Assembly: GCF_041381155.1 (NCBI RefSeq)
Contig: NC_091135.1
Span: 3,923,620-3,987,619, forward strand
Source: Argopecten irradians
Taxonomy: Eukaryota > Mollusca > Bivalvia > Pectinida > Pectinidae
DNA: 64,000 nt
Direction: 5' to 3'
Positions 1-11,800 of the stretch are shown here, piece by piece. Each line of letters begins with the position of its first letter. Position 1 is the stretch's first letter. Both the position numbers and the translations under genes were made by a program. The notes beneath the pieces are model-generated. The model was given only the letters and a program-made list of their open reading frames with translations, was not told the DNA's origin and searched no databases.

Positions 1-2045
1 GATTTAGGGGTCACAGGTCATATGCCTCAATCTTTAACAGAAGTGCCAAGGATTTAGGGGTCACAGGTCATTTGTCTTATAACAGAATGGCCAAGGATTT
101 AGGGGCCACAGGTCATTTGTCTTATAACAGAATGGCCAAGGATTTAGGGGTCACAGGTCATATGCCTATATAACAGAATGGCCATGGATTTAGGGGTCAC
201 AGGTCATGTGCCTTTATAACAGAATGGCCAAGGATTTAGGAGCCACAGGTCATTTGTCTTAACGGAGAATGACCAAGGATTTAGGAACCACAGGTCATGT
301 GCCTCGATCTTTAACAGAAGTAGGCCAAGGATTTAGGGGTCACAGGTCATTTGTCTTATAACAGAATGGCCAAGGATTTAGGGGTCACAGGTCATTTGTC
401 TTATCAGAGAATGGCCGAGGATTTGGGTCACAGGTCATGTGCCTCTATAACAGAATGGCAAAGGGTTTAGGGGTCACAGGTCATGTGCCTATATAACAGA
501 ATGGCCTAGGATTTAGGAGTCACAGGTCAATTGTCTTATCACAGAATGGCCAAGGATTTGGGTCACAGGTCAAGTGCCTCTATAACAGAATGGCCAAGGA
601 TTTAGGGGCCACAGGTCATGTGCCTCTATAACAGAATGGCCGAGGATTTAGGGGTCACAGGTCATGTGCCTCGATCTTTAACAGAAGTGCCAAGGATTTA
701 GGGGTCACAGGTCATTAGTCTTATAACAGAATGGCCAAGGATTTAGGGGTCACATGTCATTTGTCTTTATCAGAGAATGGCCAAGGATTTAGGGGTCACA
801 GGTCATGTGCCTCGATCTTTAACAGAAGTGCCAAGGATTTAGGGGTCACAGATCATTTGTCTTATCGGAGAATGACCAAGGATTTAGGAACCACAGGTCA
901 TGTGCCTCAATCTTTAACAGAAGTGCCAAGGATTTAGGGGTCACAGGTCATTTGTCTTATAACAGAATGGCCAAGGATTTAGGGGTCACAGGTCATTTGT
1001 CTTATCAGAGAATGGCCGAGGATTTGGGTCACAGGTCATGTGCCTCTATAACAGAATGGCAAAGGGTTTAGGGGTCACAGGTCATGTGCCTCTATAACAG
1101 AATGGCCAAGGATTTAGGGGTCACAGGTCATGTGCCTCTATAACAGAATGGCAAGGATTTAGGGTCACAGGTCATTTGTCTTATAACAGAATATAGGGGT
1201 CACAGTCATGGCCTCTATAACAGAATGGCCAAGGATTTAGGGGTCACAGGTCATGTGCCAATTGTCTTATCACAGGATTTTGGCCAGGATTTAGGGGTCA
1301 CAGTCATTCCTATATAACAGAATTAGGATTTAGAGTCACAGGTCAACATGTGCCTCTATAACAGAATGACCAAGGATTTAGGGTCACAGGTCATGTCCTA
1401 TTTAACAAATGGCAAATGGCAAAGGTCAATTTGGCCAAGGATTTGGGTCACAGGTCAGTGCCTCTATAACAGAATGGCAAAGGATTTAGGGGTCACAGTC
1501 ATTTTGTCTTATCAGAGAATGGCCAAGGATTTAGGGTCACAGGTCATGTGCCTCTATAACAGAATGGCAAAGGATTTAGGGGTCACAGGTCATTTGTCTT
1601 ATAACAGAATGGCAAAGGATTTAGGGGTCACAGGTCATGTGCCTCTATAACAGAATGGCCAAGGATTTAGGGGTCACAGGTCAATTGTCTTATCACAGAA
1701 TGGCCAAGGATTTGGGTCACAGGTCAAGTGCCTCTATAACAGAAAGGCCAAGGATTTAGGGGCCATAGGTCAATTGTCTTATCACAGAATGGCCAAGGAT
1801 TTGGGTCACAGGTCAAGTGCCTCTATAACAGAAAGGCCAAGGATTTAGGGGCCATAGGTCAAGTGCCTGTATAACAGAATGGCTAAGGATTTAGGGGTTA
1901 TTGGTCATGTGCCTTAGGGTATAACAAAATGGCCAAGGAATTAGGGGTTATTGGTCATGTGCCTTAGGGTATAACAAAATGGCCAAGGAATTAGGGGTCA
2001 TGGGTCATGTAATCTAGGTAAAACAGAATGGTCAGTGATTTAGGG
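1..2045. repeat. 46-bp-class minisatellite, about 45 units
   Basis: Units of about 40-47 bp follow the pattern GATTTAGGGGTCACAGGTCA, then TTGT or GTGC, then a short A/T-rich part ending in AACAGAATGGCCAAG. The array runs off the left edge, so its origin is not visible. Units become more divergent after about 1860. Most units hold GGGTCA-C-AGGTCA, two nuclear-receptor half-sites spaced by one base (DR1). Short open frames here repeat one peptide and are not genes. Confidence 0.95.
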
Positions 2046-2432
2046 ATGCTATGATTTGCTCATATAAACCTACTGTAACAGTAGCTACAATTCTACTACA
2101 TTAGTAACTGGCTGACCGTCAATTCTACTGTATTAGTAGCTTCGGCTGTCAATTCTACTGCAATAATATCTTATTATAGGCTGACGTGGTCAACTTCATG
2201 CGCTTCCACATAGGTTTTCTTTTCTTTATATTGGACAATAAATTATATTGTCTGCGAGAAACAGCAGATATTCTGTTACGATTTCGCATCGCGATCGCCA
2301 CAAACAGCTAACACAAATATTTTTCGTCCGTTCACTTTGGAACGACAAAATCATGAACGGGAATGTTACTTAGAACAAATTACTTACCTTATTTAGTATA
2401 AGTAACGTCGTAATCCAACCTGATGAATTCCC
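2046..2432. other. Spacer with short degenerate repeats
   Basis: This stretch has three loose copies of a TCAATTCTACTG-like word at 2086-2165 and otherwise AT-rich unique sequence. I see no exon with splice sites and no RNA gene. Confidence 0.5.
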
Positions 2433-3434
2433 TGGCTCAATCAGGTGCGGATTTACCACATGGACATTGAACAGGATATGACAGGTGGACGCTATGAGTT
2501 TTCATTACGCTAAAACATCAAAGTCAGGCACAAACGAACGATTCGGATAGACTTGTCACGTGCACGTGACCAGCTGCATTCGAAGATCCGGCGGGAAGTT
2601 CGTTTCTCAAGATTTTTCATTTGTCATCGAAATGTTTCCTACGAAAGCCAATTGTACTCATTTTGGCAGAAGAAAAAGAAAATCGTGTTATTACGCGAAA
2701 CTTTGGCATTATCACGCGAAAAATATTATATATTACATTATTTCAGACTTCGGAAGCCACATTTTAATTCCGGAAGCCACATTTTATATGGACCAGCAAG
2801 AACTTTGTCATCTTTACCCATGACGTTGTCGCTAAAATGAATTTTGAAACATCGTTTAAATCTGAAAACAGTCTCCATCTTGTTAATTTCAATAGCTTTA
2901 TATACCGTATTAGAGTTAATGTGCTTACCTGATGGCTCAATCAGGTGCGGATTTACCACATGGACATTGAACAGGATATGACAGGTGGACGCTATGAGAG
3001 TTTCAAAGTCAGGCACAAACGAACGATTCGGATAGACTTGTCACGTGACCAGCTGCATTCGAAGATCCGGCGGGAATTTTGCGGGGTGGACCGCGCAAGT
3101 AGTATTCGTTTCTCAAGATTTTTCATTTGTCATCGAAATGTTTCCTACGAAAGCCAATTGGACTCATTTTGGCAGAAGAAAAAAGAAAATCGTGTTATTA
3201 CGCGAAACTTTGGCATTATCACGCGAAAAATATTATATATTACATTATTTCAGACTTCGGAAGCCACATTTTAATTCCGGAAGCCACATTTTATATGGAC
3301 GAGCAAGAACTTTGTCATCTTTACCCATGACGTTGTCGCTAAAATGAATTTTGAAACATCGTTTAAATCTGAAAACAGTCTCCATCTTGTTAATTTCAAT
3401 AGCTTTATATACCGTATTAGAGTTAATGTGCTTT
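2433..3434. repeat. Tandem duplication of a 500-bp unit
   Basis: The block starting TGGCTCAATCAGGTGCGG at 2433 begins again at 2933, giving a unit of 500 bp. The copies are nearly identical along their length and differ by small insertions: an extra stretch near 2500-2515 in copy 1 and a GCGGGGTGGACCGCGC insertion near 3079 in copy 2. Each copy also holds an internal doubled GGAAGCCACATTTTA word. Open frames of 60-110 codons recur in both copies without a recognisable domain, so I treat the block as noncoding. Confidence 0.9.
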
Positions 3435-4555
3435 TAATAACTTTCAGGCGCGTAGCTACAATAGATTTCCATAGTTCCGTGTATCTACTGATTAAGTTTA
3501 TACACATAGTTTATTTGAAGCAAAATCTCCCTTTGCTTATATCTATACTGTTGCTAAAATAACTCCAGCCTATGAGTTAACAGAGTTTCCAATAGATCCA
3601 TTGATGTGCAACGCAGTTTATTTAAACGTTACCGTTAAGTACTGCATACGACATTCTATTGTTGGAAATCCAAAGGTATTATTTGTTAGTAATCATATAT
3701 ATCAGATGAAATTTTCCAATAATCCAATGGTCATGCGGAGGTAGATGTATAGCATATAAACCAGGATTTCCCTTTTTTGTTAAAATAAACATCAACTTAA
3801 TACATGTATTAGTGTTGTGACGTCATAGTCGCACGATAAATATTTGGCTTTTGAACTCCTGCCTCTGTCCATAATGTTGAGTTCACCGGGTAGTGTCCTA
3901 TGGCCATCTATTTTCTTGTTAGTAACAAGTATCACAAATAATGCTATTGGTATTTTTCAGAGAAACTTCTATCTAATATAAAAATTATTAGGTCTTTGAT
4001 TTGGTTAATATAACGATTGAACAGTGTTTTAATTGCGTTCATACCCTTATTAACGCAATCAAAATATTGTTCAATTCATATATTTACATAAAATAGTATA
4101 TTTTTACATGCTCGTGATCAAATTTAAAACGATGTTGGTTGCTAAGCTGGGTAACTACGGTAGTCAGGATGGCCGTCGATATAGTTCCAATTGTTGAATG
4201 TTATAGCTGCAGTTGATTTGAAATATAACAATGAAACATTTCATTTATTTTTAAAATATGTTTTTTCCCTCTCAATTTAATCCTATATAAATAATAATTT
4301 CCATTTCAAAAAATTGAGATAATTGAGGCAAAAGTACTACCGGTATGTATCGTAACAGTCCATGTCTGCCATGGAAGGCCACACATGGGTGGTCACCACC
4401 GATGCATGGCTCACAACTATCCAGTAATCCCTGTTCAACATTAGACCCCTTGCTGTGGCATAATATTTAGTATTCTGCAGTCAGTGGTGAATTGATAGTA
4501 TAAACCCTGTTGATTTCAACCAAAGGCTACTCAACTTTATTTCTCGATAGATTGA
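3435..4555. other. Unique AT-rich sequence, nothing recognised
   Basis: No convincing exon, RNA gene or repeat boundary was seen on either strand. Confidence 0.4.
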
Positions 4556-5386
4556 GTAGAGTTAGGGTACGTAATTTCGCACAGTACGTAATTTCGCACA
4601 CCTGACGATTTTTCGCGATCTTCCTTTAAATGTCAGAAAGATTTGCTCTGTTGTTTATGTTGTGACTAAAGGAGGCCTCTCACTGTGATTTTGTCATATT
4701 TAGTTAAACTTTTCAGGATAAGTTTGTTTTGAAAAAACGAAATCGGAATAATACGGCCCATCTCAGTAAAGAAATTAATAAAAAAAATAAACCACTTGAC
4801 ATAAAATAATTCTGAGTGATAAATAACTGACTCACGTACAAATATGTAGAGAAACTATCCTTTTTTAAGAATATATCGAAACCCGTATGAAAATCCATCA
4901 AGTATAAGCGGAAAACGGATATTTTCTGCGGACACCCTATGACTTTCTTGACCTCGTTTACATTGTTTACTATGGGGGAGCGGTCATTTTTCGTAACGAA
5001 AATGGCGGCGAAATATCACTTTTTCATTTAGAAATATAATTGTGTTTTGATGTCATTTCAAGATTTGAACGGTAATTAATCTTTGTTTATGATGTTGTTG
5101 GTCCATGAAAATGTTTGAAAATAATTATTTTCTCCAAAAACAAGAAAGTTAGAGGGGTGTGCGAAATTACGTCCCCAAAACCCGCTCAACTACAGGTTAA
5201 CCTCAAGTTAATAACAGCTCTCGTGCGCAGTGATACGTCTGCGCATATCCGGTTACATACTCGTGTGTTGTGAAGCACTGGTACATCTGCCGATGTAAGT
5301 CCAGTCTTTTTGGTTCGGAATGAAAGTATTTGAAATTCATTAAAATCAATGCCAAAATTGTGCGAAATTACGTACCCCCACTCTAC
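4556..5386. mobile_element. 831-bp inverted-repeat DNA element with doubled ends
   Basis: The ends are inverted repeats: GTAGAGTTA then GGGTACGTAATTTCGCACA on the left, and the reverse complement at 5359-5386. A second copy of the GTACGTAATTTCGCACA word sits immediately inside the left end (4584-4600), and another inverted copy lies at 5158-5178. The ends are therefore doubled, or one element is nested in another. There is no transposase frame, so it is a non-autonomous element. I did not find a clear target-site duplication. Confidence 0.75.
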
Positions 5387-6721
5387 GTCATCGTGCTATT
5401 TGGAGCCGCGTGGATGAATTTATGATGGTCCAAATCAGAAACTTTTGGTGTTTTCAGTAACCGAACGTACGTTCGATGAACATGTACATGTATCAAAATA
5501 GGTTTTAACACATATACATATGTACGTGTGTAAATACAAAGGTAGAAAAGTTACATTGTTTATGTTACTACGTACCTCTTTGACCAATGCTTCCGTGCGT
5601 ATGATAAATAAACAATGTTGTACAATGTACAGTTTTGCAAATTCCGATGACGTCGCAATGTTTACATGTTGTGTGTCTGTGAGTCTGTGTTGTTCTCTAC
5701 CACATGTAGCCTAGATCTTCATTCTATTCGTATTTTTAACATCTTTGGTTGTACGCGAATGGATAAGATATGTCAGAACAACATCAGTATTTGAGGTGGA
5801 TAAGTTTAACCAAAACGACCTAGCACGACAAAGCATTTTTGTTCACCTCGGCGGACAGACAAGTCCTGTACGTTATCTAGAATCTAGGCCTACTGTGAAT
5901 CGGCGAGAGTAGGTACGTTTGGGTGTTTCGAAATATCAATGAAACGGAATCCTACAATTGTAGCTTTACAATACTTGTAATAGATACCTCTAATATTTAT
6001 TGAAGTGTTTGAAACAACAATATGAATATAGTTAACATTTTGAGAGCGGTACAGTAAACGTTTACAGTAGTGGGCCTACCTGTGTTTGTACATGTTCCTC
6101 GAAACGACGTCCGATACATTTGAAAATCTCCAAAATCCGGAAATAATGACATGAAACTATGTAAACATCCGTGTATTCAAGAAATTTCAAACGTGAACTG
6201 ATTAAGTAGAACTCAAGTGATCACAAAATTGAAGAAACTCTCTGTTTGTCACACCTCCTTGACACAGGCGGTTTGAATCGGACACCGCGTCACAACTACG
6301 TTAAATATCCTGCCACGTTATGAATTGTGTAAGCGTGTGAAATCATACGAAGCAAAAGATTAAAACCAAACTGCTTTGCACCATGGTGTTTTTAACAACA
6401 GATAAATAAAATGATTTATAGTTCCATACCGGGAAAACCCCAGATATATGCTTCATCAGACGGAACTCATTTTATTGGTATGTTCATTGATAAATTGGCG
6501 GGAATTTCCGCCACTTCAAGTGGCTGTTCCAAATGCCTGTCGGAACCAAACGATATAATTCAATTTTAGTCTTATAAATGCCATAAACACTATTAAGGGT
6601 AAATTTTGAGCTATGAAAATAATAGTTCAGACTGTAAATATAATCGCGGTCCATGAAACAAATATCGATACCCTACTCAACTTTATCCTTCGATAGAACC
6701 ACCAGAAAGAGACTTTAATCC
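5387..6721. other. Intergenic sequence, nothing recognised
   Basis: AT-rich sequence with no supported exon or RNA gene. The word CTACTCAACTTTATCCTTCG near 6673 resembles the sequence just left of the element at 4556 (4529-4547), which suggests an older shared repeat fragment. Confidence 0.4.
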
Positions 6722-6725
6722 TTAA

Positions 6726-7537
6726 GGTAGACCGTCCCTTCTGGTTTCCTCTCATGGATTTCGTTCATTTTTTGATATTTTGATTTTAGGTATACCCTGA
6801 TCACAAAAACCGCATAAAAATCATATGTCACCGGGTTATTTTTTCTTCCATGGTTGCTTAAAGATATGTACAAATGACTTAATAATCCGGATTTTAAGGA
6901 TTTTTAAATAAATAATATTTCCTCCCTGTAGCATCCCTTAACATATAAATAATATACCTGTAACATGTTCATACCTTCAGTAGGTGATATAGAAGTCATT
7001 ACTATATCCAATAAGCTCGGGTTTTCCACAATAAAACGAAATATCGTTATTTTAAAATTAAGTCCGGACCCAATTTTAGTGAAAAAATTGCATAAAAATA
7101 GTAATATTTTCTTTTTTTCTGAAAAAATGATCTCAAGAAAAATCGATTTTTTAGAATTTCCATGAAGACTGGCTTATTTGCAATACGAAAAGCCAATAAA
7201 AAGTATACCTCACCGCATTATTTTTCAAATTATGACCGATTTGCTTCCTACAACCCCTTAAATTTTGGTCTGAAAATGTTAAAAAAAATAGGCGAATCTG
7301 TAGCACTTTTCAACGTTTTATGTTATTCATCTACCCTTGTTAGTTTTTACCGAATGGCACACCTTTATATTTATACACTTCAAGTAAACACTCGAAAAGG
7401 TTCTAGACGAAATACTTGCTCGAATGCCGATTTCAGAAGCGAGTTGTAATAGGTGGTTACGGAGAAATAAAATACGTTTGCCGGGATTCGGATAGCGACG
7501 TAACAAACGTATGACGTCACAGAAGGGACGGTCTACG
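6726..7537. mobile_element. 812-bp TTAA-flanked MITE
   Basis: Terminal inverted repeats of about 18 bp read GTAGACCGTCCCTTCTG from both ends. They are flanked on each side by TTAA (6722-6725 and 7538-7541). A TTAA target duplication is typical of piggyBac-type transposition. The interior has only short shadow frames, so this is a non-autonomous copy. Assignment to piggyBac is an inference from TTAA. Confidence 0.75.
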
Positions 7538-7549
7538 TTAAGTAATCTG

Positions 7550-7716
7550 CCCTTGCGGGTAGGTATTGATTGTGACGTCATGTGTTTGCGAGCGTAACGT
7601 CATACTTTTCAGAGAAAACGACGTAAATTGCGCTCACAAAATGATAATAACGTAGCAATCGATACCTACCCGCAAGGGAGCTAACTCTGTAATATGCAAA
7701 GACGGAATAGTTTGTC
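7550..7716. mobile_element. Small foldback element, copy 1
   Basis: The segment 7550-7678 begins CCCTTGCGGGTAGGTAT and ends with its reverse complement. The interior holds GACGTCA-type words. A second copy lies at 33893-34061 in the opposite orientation. Homology between the copies continues past the right inverted repeat (AGCTAACTCTGTAATATGC), so the mobile unit is longer than the palindrome. It abuts the TTAA element that ends at 7537. Confidence 0.75.
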
Positions 7717-8069
7717 TATATAATAGCATGCATCGGATTCATAACGAGACTATTCCATAGAGATAGCAGAATTAGCTTTAGGCAGCTAGATCCTTTTTCA
7801 TGTTTTAGAAATAAAATGTGTTAACAGTGAGAACTAAAATTGAACCAGATTTTCTATAAAACTATTTTTAGACGTTTTTGTACATAGAGTACTCACTGTG
7901 GTGGATCCACATCTAAACTGTAAGAATTCTCAGATCCCTGTGGAATATTCCACCAATCATAAATATCTTTGCCAAACTTCCCACAATTCCTAAAGGCAAT
8001 AATAACAATATATAGTGTAGTGGGCCTTTAAACAAAATGCACCGTTAATAAATATTCTTGTATTTTGTG

Positions 8070-8290
8070 ATGGGGCCGCGGTAGACGAGTGGTAGACAAG
8101 ATTTCTCGACATATTACCACAGGCCCTCCACCTCTGGGTCGCGAGTTGAAATCCATGTGGGATAGTTGCCTAGTACTGGCCTCTGGGTGGTGGTTTTTTC
8201 TCCGTGTAGTCCGGCTTTCCTGAACCAACAAAATCTGACACGTTCTTACACTATCCTATCTGCTAATAGGACATTAAACTAATAAAACCC
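8070..8290 (+). mobile_element. tRNA-derived SINE with perfect target duplication
   Basis: The head resembles a tRNA gene: GGGGCCGCGGTAGACGAGTGG in the A-box region and GCGAGTTGAAATCC, a degraded B box, at 8139-8153. The body is the CTCTGGGTGGTGGTTTTTTC type seen in many bivalve SINEs. The 3' end is CTGCTAATAGGACATTAAACTAATAAAA. The 12-bp word TTGTATTTTGTG lies at both 8058-8069 and 8291-8302, an intact target-site duplication from retroposition. The B box is mutated, so it is probably no longer transcribed. It is not a tRNA gene. Confidence 0.9.
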
Positions 8291-8487
8291 TTGTATTTTG
8301 TGTCTTGGTATGAATTACGGTTGTTTGATCAAACGTACAGTGAGATCAAATAGTTTATCTCCCACACGATTTGGTTCTTCCATTAAAAAGTTCGGTAGTA
8401 CACCGAGTGGTTTTGTGAGAAGTAACGTGTTTTCGGATTAGATGAGTAATTAATAACCGAAAGCAAACAGAGAAAATAAACAAACAT

Positions 8488-8493
8488 TTATTA
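8488..8493 (-). terminator. Poly(A) signal of the secreted-protein gene
   Basis: AATAAA on the minus strand, in the context TCTTTAATAAATGTTTG, lies about 265 bp past the stop codon at 8756. It is the first canonical signal there and would give a 3' UTR of roughly 290 bases. Confidence 0.7.
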
Positions 8494-8618
8494 AAGACAA
8501 GAAATGACATTCTACTATGGATTTCACACAATGGATTTCCTGTGTCAATGGCCAATATTTACAGAGGAAAATTGAGTATTCTTTAGGCTTCCGTTAAATC
8601 ATGCACGTCTTTCTGTCT

Positions 8619-8760
8619 GTGGTAAGTGTCCAGTCGTCCATCTATAGTGGTAAGTGTCCAGCCGTCCATCTATAGTGGTAAGTGTCCAGTCGTCCATCTA
8701 TAGTGGTAAGTGTCCAGCCATCCATCTATATAGTGGTAAGTGTCCAGCCGTCCATCTATA
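8619..8760. repeat. 27-31-bp minisatellite in a 3' UTR
   Basis: Five units of GTGGTAAGTGTCCAGYCGTCC plus ATCTATA. On the minus strand the array lies in the 3' UTR of the secreted-protein gene. It begins at the stop codon itself, whose TAG is part of the TATAG repeat word. The plus-strand G-GTAAGTGT resembles a splice donor, but the gene runs the other way. Confidence 0.85.
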
Positions 8761-8801
8761 CCCAGCGGGTCGGGTTTTCAAATACAGGTCTTGTAACCAT
8801 C
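8756..8801 (-). CDS. Secreted-protein gene, last exon
   Basis: The acceptor is TTTTGGTTTTCAG. The exon codes MVTRPVFENPTRWV and ends in TAG at 8758-8756. The stop overlaps the first unit of the 3' UTR minisatellite. Confidence 0.65.
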
Positions 8802-11800
8802 CTGAAAACCAAAATAACAATGTGAAAGGTAAAGAACGATAACTCGTACTTCCCTACTCCTTAAGTTTCCATCCCGCTTTGAGATGTGAAAGGTAAAGAA
8901 CGATAACTCGTACTTCCATACTCCTTAAGTTTCCATCCCGCTTTGAGACGTGAAAGGTAAAGAACGATAACTCGTACTTCCCTCCTCCTTAAAGATGCTC
9001 CACCGCCGACAAAGCATAAATGATATTAATCATTTGAACAATAATTGGTGTTTAATCGTGTATATATACGCCTAATTAACACAAAAATAATATATAATAA
9101 TTTACTTCGCCTTTGGTGCATGCGCAATCAGAACTTCATTCCATATAGGATATAGTGCCACGGAATTTTTTCGGGATGCAATTAATTATTTTTTTCATAT
9201 TTTTAACTTGAAGTAAAATTAGAAGCTCAAACTTTTCAATGGTGGTAATGGTGTAAAGTAAGTAACTTTTGTAACTGAAGAAAAATACTAAATCGTCTGC
9301 TCCTGTTTTTGATAGTGAAAAAATACCATTTGTCAGCGGTGGAGCATCTTTAATGATGTCATTATTGTATTCCAGATGCTCCATCCCGCTTTGAGATGTG
9401 AAAGGTAAAGAACGATAACTCGTTCTTCTCTCCTTTAGTTTCCATACCGCTTTGAGACGGTGACATCTTACATAGTCTAATCATTATAGTCTCAGTAAAA
9501 TTTAAAGTTGTGTGAATATGGATGCTTATATATGATGGTTCAGATCCATGAAAGCACTAATATACTATTGCCATAGCGGTAAATGTCGCATGACATATCA
9601 CACGTTTTGAAACTTGTTTCAAACTTTCAGGTAATATGGGAAAACCAAGTTGCATCACGTGACCGACACCCGATCGCGAGTCGTATCACGTGGTCAATAT
9701 CGGCAATACCCGTACAGATCGGAATAGATCGGAACAGTTCGGAGACTTCCGGGCTGTTTTAAACGTGTACACGTCAAAATCAATATTTTTATTTAATTGT
9801 TTAATAACTTAGCTAATACGAACTTTACAAAAGTCAGTAATTATCGAAAGTTGAAAACTTAGAGAGGCGGAGAAAATATGTAGAACACTTTAAATACTTT
9901 TTCTATGCCAAAAATACAACAAGTCACAGACCATACAACTTAAATGGCTTTCTTTGTATTATCGGCAATTTTAAGTTATAAACATTATGATGAGTTTTTT
10001 GCATCAGCATCTTTTTTTCTTGTAAAGCCTTTAGTTTAGAAGCCATAATAGATAAACGTTGATTGATTGTGATCACAAGAACTTTTTGCGAAATTTGAAA
10101 TTATAAGAACTTTTTTCGAAATTGGAATATTTATCACTCTTCTAATACTAAGTAGAAGTTGGAACCATCCCGAAGATTTCGTGATAACTTACCTCATGCC
10201 TAGACGACCAGGCCGTGCTCCTTCTCCCGCGGACACAAACGACTGGAAAGTTCTCACTGCCAGTACCCTGTCCAAACAAAAACGTACAAATGTATTGTAT
10301 TGAAACAAAAACATTGGGCTTAATAAGTTTTTCATTAACTGTAATATTTGAATCTCTCAAGATGGTTCAATGTAGCACCATCCACAGGCGCACGGATTAT
10401 GGTATAGATGTCTTGGTGTTATTCTCCGAAGTCGTAATATTATTAAAGCATATTCACAAGACATACTGTCAGATTATTTTTTGGCTGCAAATTCCCGGGA
10501 TGCAAACTAGTATATGATGGTCTAGTGCCAATTATAATGTATAAATATCAAAATTCAAATAAAGAAGATTAATAAATTTGTCGTATATGTGACCAATGAT
10601 TTTGTTAATGGGATTTATATGAAATAATTAAACCTTTAAAGATGCTCCACCGCTGACAAATGGTATTTTTTCACTATCAAAAACAGGAACAGACGATTTA
10701 GTATTTTTCTTCAGTTACAAAAGTTACTTACTTTACACCATTACCACCATTGAAAAGTTTGAGCTTCTTATTTTACTTCAAGTTAAAAATATGAAAAATA
10801 ATTAATTGCATCCCGAAAAAATTCCGTGGCACTATATCCTATATGGAATGAAGTAATGATTGCGCATGCACCAAAGGCGAACTAAATTATTTTATGTTAT
10901 TTTTTGTGCTAATTAGGCGTATATATACACGATTAAATGCCAATTATTGTTCAAATGATGAATATCATTTATTCTCTGTCGGCGGTGGAGCATCTTTAAG
11001 AACCCGATATGCAAATTAATCTAAACAGCGTGATTTGTGGGTAGGCAATTGTATCTGTATCTAGATTGTATGACTTCCCAATATTCCTATATATATTGCT
11101 TAAGCGAACGAGGAAATTATCTTGTGTGAAATAAAAACGGTTACAACATACACACACACAAACTGTACAAAATATTAGCGATTCCTAATATATGCTGCAG
11201 GTTTTAATACGGAATCTGCCGAGATATACCGAATAGAGACTTACTTCTGACACCTGTTGGGGACTGTATCCATGACAACACGGGGTCCCAGGTAGCGGAC
11301 GGTGTATGGCGGACACATACGTCCAGGCATCTGGGGGCGGATGGTGTTCATTAGATTTGACGGTCTCCTGTAGGTCACAGTCGGAATGTGAAATCCTCTG
11401 TTTAACACATCAATGCAAATCATGTCAGAAAACAACTTCTTGTTCAATCAAAGGCACCTGTAATCGCATTAGAAAGAGTTACATCGTCTTAATTGTAATA
11501 TTCGTTTTTCCCATTACGAATACGTTAACTTATATAGTTACCTGACAGGTGCGAACATTCCGCTTCCGGTATTTGGAACACCAGCAACCAAGCCGCTTAG
11601 TCCGGCTATGTCAAGTGTTCCAACGACCCTAGAATTTAAAAAAAATGTAGAATTCAAGTTTATTCTTTAATAGTTAGAATGATTTATTGTCGTTTAGGGG
11701 TGGAAGAAAAGCGTAGTACTTGGAGGAAAAAAACATCGACCCGCAGTCAGTATAACTATCAACTGCCGCACTTGAGTTTTGAACTTGCGACCAAAGACGC

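Noticed and set aside
1..2045. Possible CRISPR array or repeat protein
   Set aside because: Units adjoin each other without unique spacers, the genome is eukaryotic, and the open frames stop after one or two units.
8070..8150. tRNA gene
   Set aside because: The tRNA-like head is followed by a SINE body and tail and is flanked by a target duplication; the B box is mutated.
8619..8760. Fourth donor-bearing array, from GTGGTAAGTGT on the plus strand
   Set aside because: The only supported gene here runs on the minus strand and the array is in its 3' UTR, so the donor-like word is probably chance.
10193..10267. Alternative reading of exon 5 giving GTGSENFPVVCVRGRR, with a last exon ending DGYKTCI
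   Set aside because: It is open but does not match the phase set by the only GT donor of exon 4; the chosen frame is consistent through all six exons.
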